Part shown: positions 1-9,603 of the stretch, one piece after another
Layout of the letters: every line of letters starts with the position of its first letter
Numbering within the stretch: the stretch's first letter is position 1
DNA from: Acanthosepion pharaonis
Lineage: Eukaryota > Mollusca > Cephalopoda > Sepiida > Sepiidae
NCBI GenBank assembly: GCA_903632075.3
Contig: CAHIKZ030004140.1
Span: forward strand, 1,493,501 to 1,557,500
Length of the DNA stretch: 64,000 bases
Reading direction: 5' to 3'
Notes under the pieces: generated by a model
Seen by the model: only the letters and a program-made list of their open reading frames with translations
What the model was told of the DNA's origin: nothing
Database searches by the model: none
Translations under genes and position numbers: made by a program

Positions 1-51
1 GATTTTCAATGATTTTTATGATCAGTAAGTTATCGATTTTTTTAAAAAATA

Positions 52-130
52 TTGGGTTGACCAAAGATTTCTTTGTTTTATTAAGTTAAAAATTTAGTTA
101 GTAATGGGACAAACTTTTTGATCAACCCAA
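52..130. mobile_element. Mini mariner-type inverted repeat (about 79 bp)
   Basis: The left end reads TTGGGTTGACCAAAG and the right end is its near reverse complement, CTTTTTGATCAACCCAA. TTGGGTTG[A/G/T]CC is the usual terminal motif of mariner elements. Only about 45 bp lie between the ends, so this would be a very short non-autonomous derivative. A flanking TA duplication is not clear on both sides. It could be a chance inverted repeat, but the mariner-like start makes that less likely. Confidence 0.5.
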
Positions 131-720
131 CAGTTTATATATCTAAAGAAATTTTTAAAATGAATGAGTTTTATTTGAATATTGCAAAAATGTATATTTC
201 ATTTAGGTTTGCGAGTTCAAAATCAGCAGTGATTTTATCATTTTTAAAAATGTAAAATATCCAATTCTCTGTTGATAAAAATATTCACAGAAAATTTAAA
301 TTGGTATTTATTAAATGGAAAAGCAATTAAAAAACAAAACAGGATAAAAAAAAATCTCAGGAATTTAATATTTAAATATAGACATTTTCTTCTTAGTTAA
401 GAGAAATATACTTTCTTTCATTATACCATTTTTGAAATAGTTTTGTTCAAGGTGACATCATGTCTTCTAGTTTCTTGTATTCCAAGTGAATTTGATTAAA
501 AAAAGATGTCATACTATGAAATGAGAGATTCAACTTGATGAGATAGATTTACAATATCAATAACTTTATTTAAAAGCTTTTAAAAGAATTACGCTATTCA
601 TTAAAATAAAAATAAAAAAGTCAACACATTCAAATAAATAGTTTTATCAACAATGTTGGCTTTCAAGTTTGATAATCTACATGACTGCAGAAAATTGTTA
701 ATGTTACAGTAATTATCAAT
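131..720. other. AT-rich stretch, nothing recognised
   Basis: No open frame of note, no repeat unit and no RNA-like structure was seen here. Confidence 0.5.
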
Positions 721-730
721 GTACATTATT

Positions 731-896
731 CTATCTATCTATCTATCTATCTATCTCAATTTGTTCATGTCTGTCTATCTGTCTGTGAATTTCAGTTCTT
801 TATTTGTTTCTATCTATCTGTCTCTTCATATCTATCTCTCTATTTATCTATCTAGCTATCAATCTCACATTGATCAGTTCATATCTATCTACACAT

Positions 897-959
<63 letters not shown>
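731..959. repeat. (TATC)n-rich block ending in (CA/TA)n
   Basis: Starts with TATC repeats (731-756), continues as degenerate TCTA/TCTG repeats, and ends in a TA tract at 902-959. Overlapping open frames here translate only to Ser/Ile/Tyr/Leu runs and are not genes. Confidence 0.95.
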
Positions 960-960
<1 letters not shown>

Positions 961-1021
961 CTCTGTTGTATAACATTGAGAACTGTTTTATTAACATTGG
1001 CACATTATGTGCAATTCATAC

Positions 1022-1022
<1 letters not shown>
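957..1022 (+). repeat. Short conserved island between two (TA)n tracts, copy 1
   Basis: About 65 bp beginning TAGCTCTGTTGTATAACATT and ending in GTGCAATTCATA. Related islands occur at 2462-2520 and 39471-39530 and, inverted, at 36766-36815. Each sits between TA tracts or at the edge of one. No coding capacity. It may be an end of a small non-autonomous element. Confidence 0.65.

Positions 1023-1066
<44 letters not shown>
1023..1066. repeat. (TA)n
   Basis: TA tract that directly abuts the truncated 5' end of the LINE-A copy beginning at 1067. Confidence 0.95.
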
Positions 1067-1069
<3 letters not shown>

Positions 1070-1722
1070 AATCAATAGCTGCATCTACTGCAAGGAAAGT
1101 TGGTTCTCTGTGTCGCACCAGAATGTTTTTCTCATCTGAGTCCATCCTTCACATCTACAAATCTTCTGTTCATCCATGCATGGAATACTGCTGCCATATA
1201 TGGTCAGGTGCCCCCACTGTTCATCTTGAGGTTCTCAACAAAATCCAAAGAAGGATATGAAATGTGATCGATTCTGACTTTGGATGTCAACTCCAATCAC
1301 TTTCTTGCAGATGTGATGTGGCTTCCCTCTATCTTTTTTACAAATATTTATCTGCTCTGATGAGCTATTTTTACTGGGCCCTGACTGCATGAATTTAAGT
1401 GTGCTATTAGGTTTGCATCTCAGTCCCACCCTTTTTACTGTCAAAACAGTTAAATGTAACCACCTCTTCTACCCCAACAGTTTCTTCTCTTGCACTTCCT
1501 GACAGTGGAACTCATTTTCTCTTACTTGCTTCCCTGATAAATGTAATCTTCAAAAATTTAAATGTAATGTCAATCAACATCTTCTGATACCTTGATCCTC
1601 CTCAATGTTTCTTTCTATTCTTTCCTCGATGCCCCATAGACCCAATCTTTTCAGTTACTATCACTTTCTGTAACCTTCTGCATACTAGTGGCACTCCTGC
1701 CTTGCTTGGGATGAAATGCTTA
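1067..1722 (+). mobile_element. LINE-A copy: 3' end of a jockey-like non-LTR retrotransposon
   Basis: The first 190 bp translate in frame to the region after the reverse transcriptase, with ARKVGSLCRTRMFF, ILHIYKSSVHPCMEYCCHIW and LNKIQRRI. This follows the usual jockey-like order. After a stop at 1258 the homology goes on in broken frames (DVASLYLFYKYLS; KNLNVMSINIF) to the 3' tail CCTTGCTTGGGATGAAATG. The copy is 5'-truncated exactly at the preceding (TA)n. It is one of eleven copies or pieces in this window, and it is dead. Confidence 0.85.
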
Positions 1723-1910
1723 TATTTATATATATTATATATATAAATATATATATTTATATATATATGTATATATTAAATGACAATTACAAAAAATGTT
1801 CGTATATGTATAATGTTTAAAAAAATATCAGATAATGAACATTTTTTCCAATTGCTATTTAATGTATAACTCTATTGGGATCATTTACCCAAATTCTTAA
1901 CATACATATA

Positions 1911-1941
<31 letters not shown>

Positions 1942-2109
1942 AGATGTATATGTGGATATGGACAGACTAGCTGGCTAGCTAGATAGATAGATAGATATGA
2001 ACAGACTGAAACAGAAAAAATATGATGACACACACTTTTTGTATATATATATGTATAATATACATAGTATACATATACTATGTATATATGTATAATATAC
2101 ATAGTATAC

Positions 2110-2159
<50 letters not shown>

Positions 2160-2160
2160 T
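1723..2160. repeat. AT-rich block with several microsatellites
   Basis: Holds TA at 1907-1924, GATATA at about 1923-1947, TAGA at about 1976-1997, a self-complementary ATAC/GTAT stretch at about 2041-2110 and TA at 2102-2155. The 2041-2110 stretch could form hairpins. No gene. Confidence 0.85.
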
Positions 2161-2305
2161 TTTGTTTTTCATTTCTTTCTGTTTCAGTCTGTTCATATCT
2201 ATCTATCTATTCTGATTTGTTCATATTTGTCTCATTATCTATCTACCTCTACCTCTCTATATATGTGTGTGTGTGTGTATGTGTGTTTATATATATTACA
2301 TAAGT

Positions 2306-2453
2306 TTATAAATATAAATGTTTTTCCTCACCATTAGCACTATTAGGAGTTTCATGCACATGTTTTAAGTTAACTCAGTCCCTGAAGATTATCTAGTACA
2401 TGAAACTCTGAGCCATAATACTGGAGAGGAAAAACATTTATATTTATCAATAT
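2306..2453. mobile_element. Foldback (MITE-like) element
   Basis: Two arms of about 48 bp face each other. The left arm has AAATGTTTTTCCTC near its start and GAGTTTCATG at its inner end; the right arm has CATGAAACTC and ends GAGGAAAAACATTT. There is no coding capacity. Part of the left arm recurs at about 39432-39470, next to the island repeat, so the two repeats may belong to one family. Confidence 0.7.
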
Positions 2454-2461
2454 ATAGTTTA

Positions 2462-2520
2462 TAGCTGTGTTATATTGCATTGAGCACTATCTTATTAACA
2501 CCAGCACTCAATGTGCAATA
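2462..2520 (+). repeat. Short conserved island beside (TA)n, copy 2
   Basis: Begins TAGCTGTGTTATATTGCATT and ends ATGTGCAATATTATA, matching the island at 957-1022. It runs into TA/TG repeats. Confidence 0.65.
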
Positions 2521-2521
2521 T

Positions 2522-2552
<31 letters not shown>

Positions 2553-2651
2553 TTCACCTCTTCCATTCTTTTTCTATTTATCCAGTTATCTTGCTCTGCT
2601 CATTATCTGTCTCATTATCTATCTATATATTTTTCATTTCTTTTTGTGTTC

Positions 2652-2685
<34 letters not shown>

Positions 2686-2765
2686 CAGTATATTCATATC
2701 TATCTATCTATTCATCTATCTCAGTCTGTTCATATCTATCTATCTATCTCAGTTTGTTCATGTCA
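2521..2765. repeat. (TA)n(TG)n and (CTAT)n tracts
   Basis: TA then TG at 2521-2551, followed by degenerate CTAT repeats, the purest at 2653-2687. Three overlapping open frames here are translations of the repeat. Confidence 0.9.
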
Positions 2766-2789
2766 CTCTATAAATCAACCTGATCAGCT

Positions 2790-3529
2790 TTCTCTCCAAC
2801 TATTTTTCTCTGTCTATTAACCTTCCTGTGTAAGATAGTCACGTCATTATCTTTTTCCTTCTTTTCTTTCTTGCCAGCCTTTCTGGCCATCCATTAATCT
2901 TTCCCCATTCATTTACTTTGTTCTTATCTCAAATATACTTATTCACTAATTCAACTCTTTCTTCATAATCCATTTCATTTGTCTTCAAATCTGTTCTCTC
3001 TTCTTCCAATGAATATTTTTTCTGCATCCATCTATCAAATAATTGATTTGCTATCAAAAACAGAGAAATGTGGAGGCAGCTTTGGGAAATATAAGATAGA
3101 ATGCACAATAACGTAACCCTGGAGAAAATTTGCTTGTCTGCTGATCTAAAAATACTGGGGTATCAAACAACAATATGCCAAAAAGCACCTTTCCTCCTCC
3201 TTGTAAATTGAATTTTCAAAACTAGGCTTTCTTAAAAGAAAAAAAAAATACTCATAAAATAGGTCTCTGTTATTAAGTCAACTAGCTCAATAAACAACTC
3301 ACTGAAGATGCTAAGATTAATACTTTCACTGTTGTTAGATTTAGTTCTCAAACTATAATTATTTTAAGGTAAAGAAATTTATCATGATTTTTATTAGATG
3401 AAGCATTGTTAATGTTTTACTTATATTTATTTTCACTTTTTATTAGTTGCTTTTCATTATACCTTTATCCAGACAATCAGTCAATGACAATGAATAAATA
3501 ACACAGAGTAGAAATAATGATTAAGTTCC
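2790..3529. other. No gene or repeat recognised
   Basis: AT-rich sequence without a supported feature. Confidence 0.4.
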
Positions 3530-3612
3530 TAGTGAGACTCAAACTTATTTTCTTTACATTTGGGAAGCATGGTTTACTGTAGCAGCTGCTTTGTTGATTG
3601 AGCTATAACAAA
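3530..3612 (-). mobile_element. Possible tRNA-derived SINE head
   Basis: On the minus strand an A-box-like TAGCTCAATCA is followed about 45 bp later by a B-box-like AGTTTGAGTCTC, the RNA polymerase III promoter order of a tRNA. The sequence between does not fold into a convincing tRNA, so this is a SINE head or a chance match, not a functional tRNA gene. Confidence 0.35.
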
Positions 3613-3617
3613 AGAGA

Positions 3618-3676
3618 GCTAAGGAAGAAAGATTTATTCTTCCATTTGAATTTCCCCATTATGGGCATTATTATAT
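3618..3676 (+). repeat. 58-bp repeat shared with the 57-kb and 59-kb blocks
   Basis: GGAAGAAAGATTTATTCTTC through CCCCATTATGGGCATTATTATA also occurs at about 57578-57634 and 59566-59615. The three copies share the same right edge and diverge outside it, which suggests a small mobile or recombined unit. Confidence 0.6.
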
Positions 3677-3680
3677 TAGT

Positions 3681-3850
3681 GATATAAAACATCATAGTTC
3701 ATGCACAGAACTGAATGGCTGAAAGTTAAAAAGAATGATAAACATGCTTTGTTCGCAGAGAGATTTTATACTACTAAGACATACACATAACTATATAGAC
3801 ACATAGACACATATCCCATGTGGCAAATAATATATCACATATACAATGTG
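3681..3850. repeat. Direct repeat, left copy (pairs with 4688-4853)
   Basis: Shares ATAAAACAT, TTTGTTCGCAGAGAG, ACTAAG[A/G]CATACACA and AATAATATATC, in order, with 4688-4853. The first 30 bp match the 5' end of the mariner copy that follows. The sequence therefore lies between a mariner 5' end on its left and a mariner 3' end on its right, as a head-to-tail tandem duplication of mariner plus flank would give. Confidence 0.7.
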
Positions 3851-4714
3851 AGATGAATGAATTGTCAGCTAAATTACACAAACATGAAAATAACACTGAT
3901 ATCTCATTTTAACAGATATATTTACCAAAATTACACAAAAATATCTTCAAATACTAAAGAGTAAATTTATTCAATAAAATCACAATTAGCCACAACCACA
4001 GCCTCCAGACAGCTTCAGAATTTCCTGCAACTCTTCTGGACAGCCTCCTTGATTAAGTTGTTGAATGCTGCCATAATCCTTGCCTTCATTTCATCTTTGG
4101 TATCAAAGAAGTTTTGTTGGTCTCTCGATCATCTGTGCACCACACATAATAATCAAGGAGGTTGCAGTCTGAGGTATTAGGTGGCCAGATGTAAGGAGTG
4201 GTGTAGTCGCAGAAATTGTCTGACAGCCATAACTGGATTCTCCTGCTTGTGTGGCATGGTGCAGAGTCCTGTTGCCAAACATAGGATCTTCCAGCAGCCA
4301 CCCTCTTGACCCAGAGCAGCACTGGTTCTTCAGGACACTTGATGTAGGCTTCTATGTTAAATATGAGGCCCTGTGGGAAGATGAATAGAGGCATAACATT
4401 GTCATCACTAGTGATCACTCCAAACACCTTCATAATCACCATTAGACTCATCCAACTCTTTCCAAATCATCTGCACTGTCCTCAAATTGACACACAAACA
4501 CCCTGAAATGTTCATATCAAAGCTTCCAGTGTGAATTCCAAGCAGTACAACATGCCATTTCCAAATTTCTGGTGAAGTGAATTGTGTCATGGTGCATTTT
4601 TTCCCATAGATAGTGTCCAACTGACCCTACTCGACAGGTTGAATTATCTACTATATCCAAGTCAAGGACATATTCCATGAATGGGAAATATAAAACATTG
4701 TAGTTCACAGATGG
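3851..4714 (-). mobile_element. Internally deleted mariner-like element
   Basis: The ends are imperfect inverted repeats of the TIRs seen at 28310-29154 and 35686-36531. The 3' end, at low coordinates, has AATTGTCAGCTAAATTA and the 5' end has GTGAACTAC when read on the minus strand. The element codes for a transposase fragment on the minus strand. Most of the region between the N-terminal DNA-binding part and the second catalytic aspartate is missing. The deletion breakpoint differs from that of the other two copies. Confidence 0.8.
3967..4620 (-). pseudogene. Mariner-like transposase, internally deleted
   Basis: Minus-strand frames give an N-terminal helix-turn-helix segment (FTSPEIWKWHVVLL; NLRTVQMIWKELDESNGDYEG). 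This is joined directly, with a change of frame, to the catalytic core (VFGVITSDDNVMPLFIFPQG; YVWQQDSAPCHTSRR; LLDYYVW). In the core 37 residues separate the Asp of QQDSAP from the Asp of LLDYYVW, which fits a DD37D (maT-type) mariner rather than DD34D. The region holding the first catalytic Asp is deleted. C-terminal homology continues to a stop at about 3967. The enzyme cannot be active. Neighbours are duplicated flanks, not host genes. Confidence 0.85.
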
Positions 4715-4853
4715 AATGAAATGGCTGAAAAGAATGACAAACACTTTGTTCGCAGAGAGACATTTATATCACTAAGGCATACACAAAACTATATATACAT
4801 ATATATACACATGTCCCATGAGGAGAATAATATATCTACATGGTAAAGCAGAG
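4688..4853. repeat. Direct repeat, right copy (pairs with 3681-3850)
   Basis: The offset from the left copy is about 1005 bp, roughly the length of the mariner plus this flank. Confidence 0.7.
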
Positions 4854-4854
4854 T

Positions 4855-6960
4855 ATAAGGAGACACAAAAAGAAAGAGCATTACATATAATATGGAGATA
4901 CTCCTGTATCTGGAGAAAACATGTTTAGGACTTCAGATTCAAATAGATGAACCAGATTGATCGAATATATCCCAGGGGAGGACATCTTCCACAAAGAGGA
5001 AATAGTGAGTCTTGGGCTTTCCCAAATTGAGAACTGTGAGCTGGAGTTTCTTTCTGTATATGGGAAAGATATATTCCCAGAGAAATAGCAGCATGGACTT
5101 GTAAGCTGTTGGGTAGACAAATTTACCCTATGCCCAGACCATGCTGGTCCCAAGCTAAAGAAAGTAACCTCTTGGTTTGGCTACTGCAAACAATACTGAA
5201 ATTTACTGCCGCTATTGTCACTGTATGGAGTGACATCACTAAGCAGTCCATCACATGATCCATGTGCCCCCTTTCCACTTAAGATGAAACAAATATTAAG
5301 ATGAAAGACTTAAAAGGAAATAAATATTAAGATGAAAGAAGTAAGATGAAAGAAATAATAGTTAATAATTAACAATGAAAAAGAGCATTTTATTTAAGTA
5401 AATTTTATTTTAATCAAGAAACAGGTGACAGAATTTTAGAGTTTCACATGCTATGAACATTATGCTTATTATTGTACTTGTAAAATCTGTGTTTTTAAAC
5501 ATGATAAATATAGACATATCATACTACACAAGCAAGATAACACATTAAGTATATATTTTTTGTCTGAGTGTAAAAGAAATAAAAAATCTTTGTAGATTCA
5601 GTGAAATATCATATCTGTTGAAAGTGAAACCATGTTTTTCAGAAATAAGATGCAGAAAATGAAATTAATCTGAAAAAATATTAGTTTGAGAAGAACGAAA
5701 ATCTCTGATGCAATTAAATTTGTGCCATGATCGATAAATCAAAATTGTTGTGCAAATGTAAATATCAAAAAACAGAAATGAAAATTCTTCAGTCCATTGA
5801 TCAAATATGTCAAGAAGAAAATCTTGCTTTTGAATTTTCTGTCTTTTAAAGATATTTTTTTTTTTCTTCTGGTTAATAAAGTTTGACCTTAATTCTTTAG
5901 TCTTTTGCAAATGGTGAAATATTTGCCTTAATTCATCAGCCATAAAGAAGGACAAAATTTTGCAATTGCAAAAGTTCTATTTAATCCTATTTGCTTATCA
6001 GCATATACCACCATGTAATTTCTGAAGCAAAGAAAAATCTAGAAAGATTTCATTCACATGTTACTAATATAAGGATTTTCTGAACAAAATACATGATGCA
6101 GCATAGAAAATTAATAAATGGAGAAATTATGTATATTTGTTAGACTGTAATGATCTCGTGTTCACAAGAAATAAAAAACAAAATAATTTCCCATGATTCC
6201 CTAGGATAAAGAAAACCACTCTGCTGAAGGGGAAATTTAGAATCATACTCTTTTCATTGACCTGTCATAAAGAGAGCATGTGGATTTGAGCTGCACTAGT
6301 AATGAAGAGCACGGATAAATCTTACACAAATATCATTTTCTCATGTTTATTGATAGACTTATTGCTTTATTCATTCAACAAGACAAAAAACAGAAACATT
6401 TAACAACCACATTACAAGAATTTTTGCATATTTACCAAACTAGTACAACCAAATCTTTATGACAATAAATCCTTCTATATATATGAATAAATGTCTCACA
6501 TTTTTATGATGTAAATATGTATATTTTACTAACCAAAAACAGGAGTCAAACAAGGCCTATAATAACAAGACAAAACAATAATTGAAGCTAAACTGTTAGT
6601 TGTATATAATAGCTTTCTAATATCAATGTTTAAAAACGTCTTTGAGTGAATGAAATCTTATGGGCCTTGGCAAAGACCACACTTCTTCAAACATTATGTG
6701 CTGGTGCTAAAGAATCACAAAGAACTCTACCAAATAACAGAAAACACATCACTTGAGCATTTCAACAACAGCAATGACTAAAATTGTTTTCACATGTAAC
6801 TTGATGAGAAAATAATGACATAATCAAGATGTTGACATTCCACACTACTTCAAACAAAAGGTTAGAAAGGAAACCGTCTATCAATAGTGGAAAGAGTGAT
6901 AATAGTGGAGTTAAGAAACCTATTTTCCTCAAATATTGTTTTAAGAGAAAGAGTTGATAA
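4855..6960. other. No recognised gene or mobile element
   Basis: AT-rich sequence. Two minus-strand frames (4881-5153 and 5665-5955) code for 90-96 residues without any domain I recognise. The second includes ADELRQIFHHLQKTKELRS followed by a lysine run, and could be a decayed element or chance. No splice or promoter evidence supports either. Confidence 0.4.
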
Positions 6961-6966
6961 ATTTTA

Positions 6967-7048
6967 ACCAACAGTAGTACTGGTTGCTCAGTCAATGAAT
7001 GCTGAATGTTTCCTTATAAGGAAATGGGTAATATTACCATTACTAATA
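6967..7048 (-). repeat. Dispersed repeat with a TTTCCTTATAAGGAAA core
   Basis: Matches 45068-45170 in the opposite orientation over about 80 bp, including ATTCATTGACTGAGCA and the perfect palindrome TTTCCTTATAAGGAAA. CCTTATAAGG fits the CArG-box consensus CC(A/T)6GG. Two copies in an intergenic setting point to a repeat family rather than to a regulatory element of a gene here. Confidence 0.65.
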
Positions 7049-7744
7049 TAATAAATATAAAAAGTATATGACCAAGTTAGACTCGAAATGTACTCTCCTT
7101 GGCATGTTGATCAGGTATGAAACGTCACAACCTGTCATTCATGAAAGGAATTGAAATGTATTAGAGACTTTAGACATGGGAGTTTGAAGCTTGAGGCTTG
7201 CTCATTTGAAAAAAATAAACTTATGAATGTTTACAGCTGAATGTTTGAAAAAATATCTATGTCAATATTTTGGCTTCCATATTTATAATGAAGTGTCAAA
7301 GTGAAAAAGGATGTACATATTCATGCCAACACCGAGAGTGAAGAATCCACATTCACTTAACACATGACTGCCAAAGAATAAGAAAAAATCTAAAGAGTTT
7401 GTGGCCCAGAAACAGAAGTTCCATTTAAGATAGAAAAATAGGCAGCAATGTAACTTCTATGCATGCAAACATGCAGCTAAAAATATGTACAGAACAGAAA
7501 ATGCAAGAATTGTTTTGTTTGTGTTTTATTAGATGCTTCTCTGATATTATAAGAATGTGGTAAGTGGATAGCAATGTTTTTAAAAACACTTCTTTTATAG
7601 AAATATATTCTAGAAATGAAAATCTTTTCACAGAAGAATGGAAGATGATCTACTATCATGTTAGAAAGGATTGCTTTTAAAGTATATCTTCATATATATA
7701 TCAACATCTATGTGTATATATCAGTATGCATATATCATAAATTA
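7049..7744. other. No gene recognised
   Basis: AT-rich; only short frames without recognisable domains. Confidence 0.4.
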
Positions 7745-8105
<361 letters not shown>

Positions 8106-8107
8106 TA

Positions 8108-8214
8108 CACAGGCAAAAAAGTTTAGGGAAAACCTGTCATTTCTTTAAAAATACTTTAAAATGAGACATCTTTGCATTTTTTTAAAGTTAAAGATAAAAT
8201 TTCAGTCACTAAAT
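8108..8214 (+). repeat. Left terminal inverted repeat of the Tc1-like element
   Basis: About 105 bp, pairing imperfectly with 9362-9467. Ends this long exceed the short TIRs of nematode Tc1 and recall Tc1-like families with ends of 100 bp or more. Confidence 0.75.
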
Positions 8215-8324
8215 TCTATTTGTTTTATTTTTCAGTTTTTCTCCAGTTTCCTTTTACTACCAAAAAGTTCACATTTGGATTCATCTGTCCACAAGAAATT
8301 TTGCTAAATTATGAAACATTTTGT

Positions 8325-9297
8325 TTTCAGTATTAACCCCTCAGTAGACTTTTTGAGATTACCAAAGTGGTTGAAGAACTCTGGACATGTGGTGCAATAT
8401 TTGTTAGAAAAGTAATTAGAAACTGGCAAAAATGTTGGTAGAAAAAGAACTGGAGCACCAAAACTGATAATTACTGCTGAAGATAATCACTTGATTATTG
8501 AGAGCAACAGAAAGAGAAGGAAAACTGATCCACAGTTGACAGCTGAAATTAATTCTTCTCAATAACTAGTGTAGCACTCAACTGTGAAAAATCAAGTTAG
8601 GGCTCAAGTAGTGAATAACCACCAAGAAACCCCAGTTATGGAAGGTGAATAAGCAGAAATGATTGTTATGGACAAAAAAAAAAGCATATGAAATGAACAT
8701 TGAAAGAGTGACAAAATCTGTTGTGGACAGAAGAGTCGAAATTTGAACATTTTACTAATAAGAGGAGAGTGTATGTGAGAAGAAAGACAGGAGAAATACT
8801 GAATGATAAATGTGTGATTCCAATATTTAAGCATGGTGGCAGCTCCATTATAGTGTGGGGCTGTTTTGTGGGAGTGAGTGCTTGAGATTTGATTCAGGTG
8901 AAGAAAATCATGAAAAAAATGAACAATATTATTCTGTTTTTCAAAGACATGCTATACAATCTGGTTGAAAAAAATCACCTTTCAGCAATACAACGAACCA
9001 AAATACTCTTCTAAATTATGTAAAAATTTATTTGAGTCAAAAAACAGGAAAATTTTGGAAATTGTGACTTAGCCACCACAATCTATTGACATCTATCCCA
9101 TTGAATTATTATGGGATGAAATGGACAGGAAAGTTCAAAGAGAATATCTAAAGAGTGAGCTTAATGCTTCAGAAGGTCTGCCATCTAATTTTTTTTTCCA
9201 AAAACTGATGGAAAGTATGCCAAGAATTTGTAAAGCAGTAATTAAGGCCAGTGATAGTTTCATTGACAAAAGCAAAATGTTTTTCCTTCCTGCATGA
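8325..9297 (+). pseudogene. Tc1-like transposase, inactivated
   Basis: N-terminal homology includes GRKRTGAPKLITAEDNHLI, the GRPR-like linker of Tc1 transposases. The catalytic domain is readable across several stops and frame changes (ESKFEHFTNKRRVYVRR; VIPIFKHGGSSIIVWGCF; PIELLWDEMDRKV; SMPRICKAVIKA). Key residues are lost: the first Asp of W[S/T]DES is Glu (WTEES), and the second, in QQDND, is Tyr (QQYNE). The final Glu, in PIELLW, is kept. Counted directly, 37 residues lie between the second and third catalytic positions, more than the 34 of canonical Tc1. The gene is dead. Confidence 0.85.
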
Positions 9298-9361
9298 TAA
9301 TTTCTATGATCATTTTTTATAGTTAAGTGCTTATTTTTTGTCAAAATAAAGCAAATACACT

Positions 9362-9467
9362 GTAGTTACTGAAATTAAATTTTATCTTTTACTTTTAAAA
9401 ATACAAAATTTTTTCATTTTAAGGTGTTTTTTAAAGAAATACCAGATTGCCCCAACCTTTTTTCCTG
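9362..9467 (-). repeat. Right terminal inverted repeat of the Tc1-like element
   Basis: Pairs with 8108-8214. The match includes AATTTTATCTTT, TTCATTTTAA and the terminal CCTTTTTTCCTG. Confidence 0.75.
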
Positions 9468-9508
9468 TAGGGTATGATATATGAATCAGCATGTTTGCAT
9501 GCTTTTGT

Positions 9509-9513
9509 ATATG

Positions 9514-9599
<86 letters not shown>
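9509..9599. repeat. (CT)n(TA)n
   Basis: CT at about 9512-9538, then TA to 9599. Confidence 0.95.

Positions 9600-9603
<4 letters not shown>

Larger units (their letters stand above)
8106..9469 (+). mobile_element. Tc1-like DNA transposon with both long inverted ends
   Basis: About 1.36 kb. The left end (ACAGGCAAAAAAGTTTAGGG, from 8109) and the right end on the opposite strand (ACAGGAAAAAAGGTTGGGG, to 9469) face each other. The inverted match continues for about 105 bp through TTAAAATGA and AAAGATAAAATTT. TA dinucleotides lie at both borders, as expected for Tc1/mariner insertion. One decayed transposase gene fills the inside. It inserted at the edge of a (TA)n tract, which supplies TA targets. 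Confidence 0.85.

Noticed and set aside
719..1070. Open frames of 84-94 residues rich in Ile/Tyr/Ser/Leu
   Set aside because: They are translations of TATC and TA repeats. The same applies to frames at 1881-2303, 2467-2820, 7658-8164, 17334-17687, 18310-18539, 19952-20218, 21354-21617, 33533-34256, 36480-36917, 44381-44604, 46376-47249, 53762-53965, 54198-54589 and 62131-62470.
4881..5153. 90-residue minus-strand frame
   Set aside because: No recognisable domain, no repeat relative in the window and no gene context.
5665..5955. 96-residue minus-strand frame with ADELRQIFHHLQKTKEL
   Set aside because: It looks more protein-like than its neighbours, but I recognise no domain, there is no second exon or repeat copy, and AT-rich sequence yields such frames by chance. 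A protein search against cephalopod proteomes would decide.
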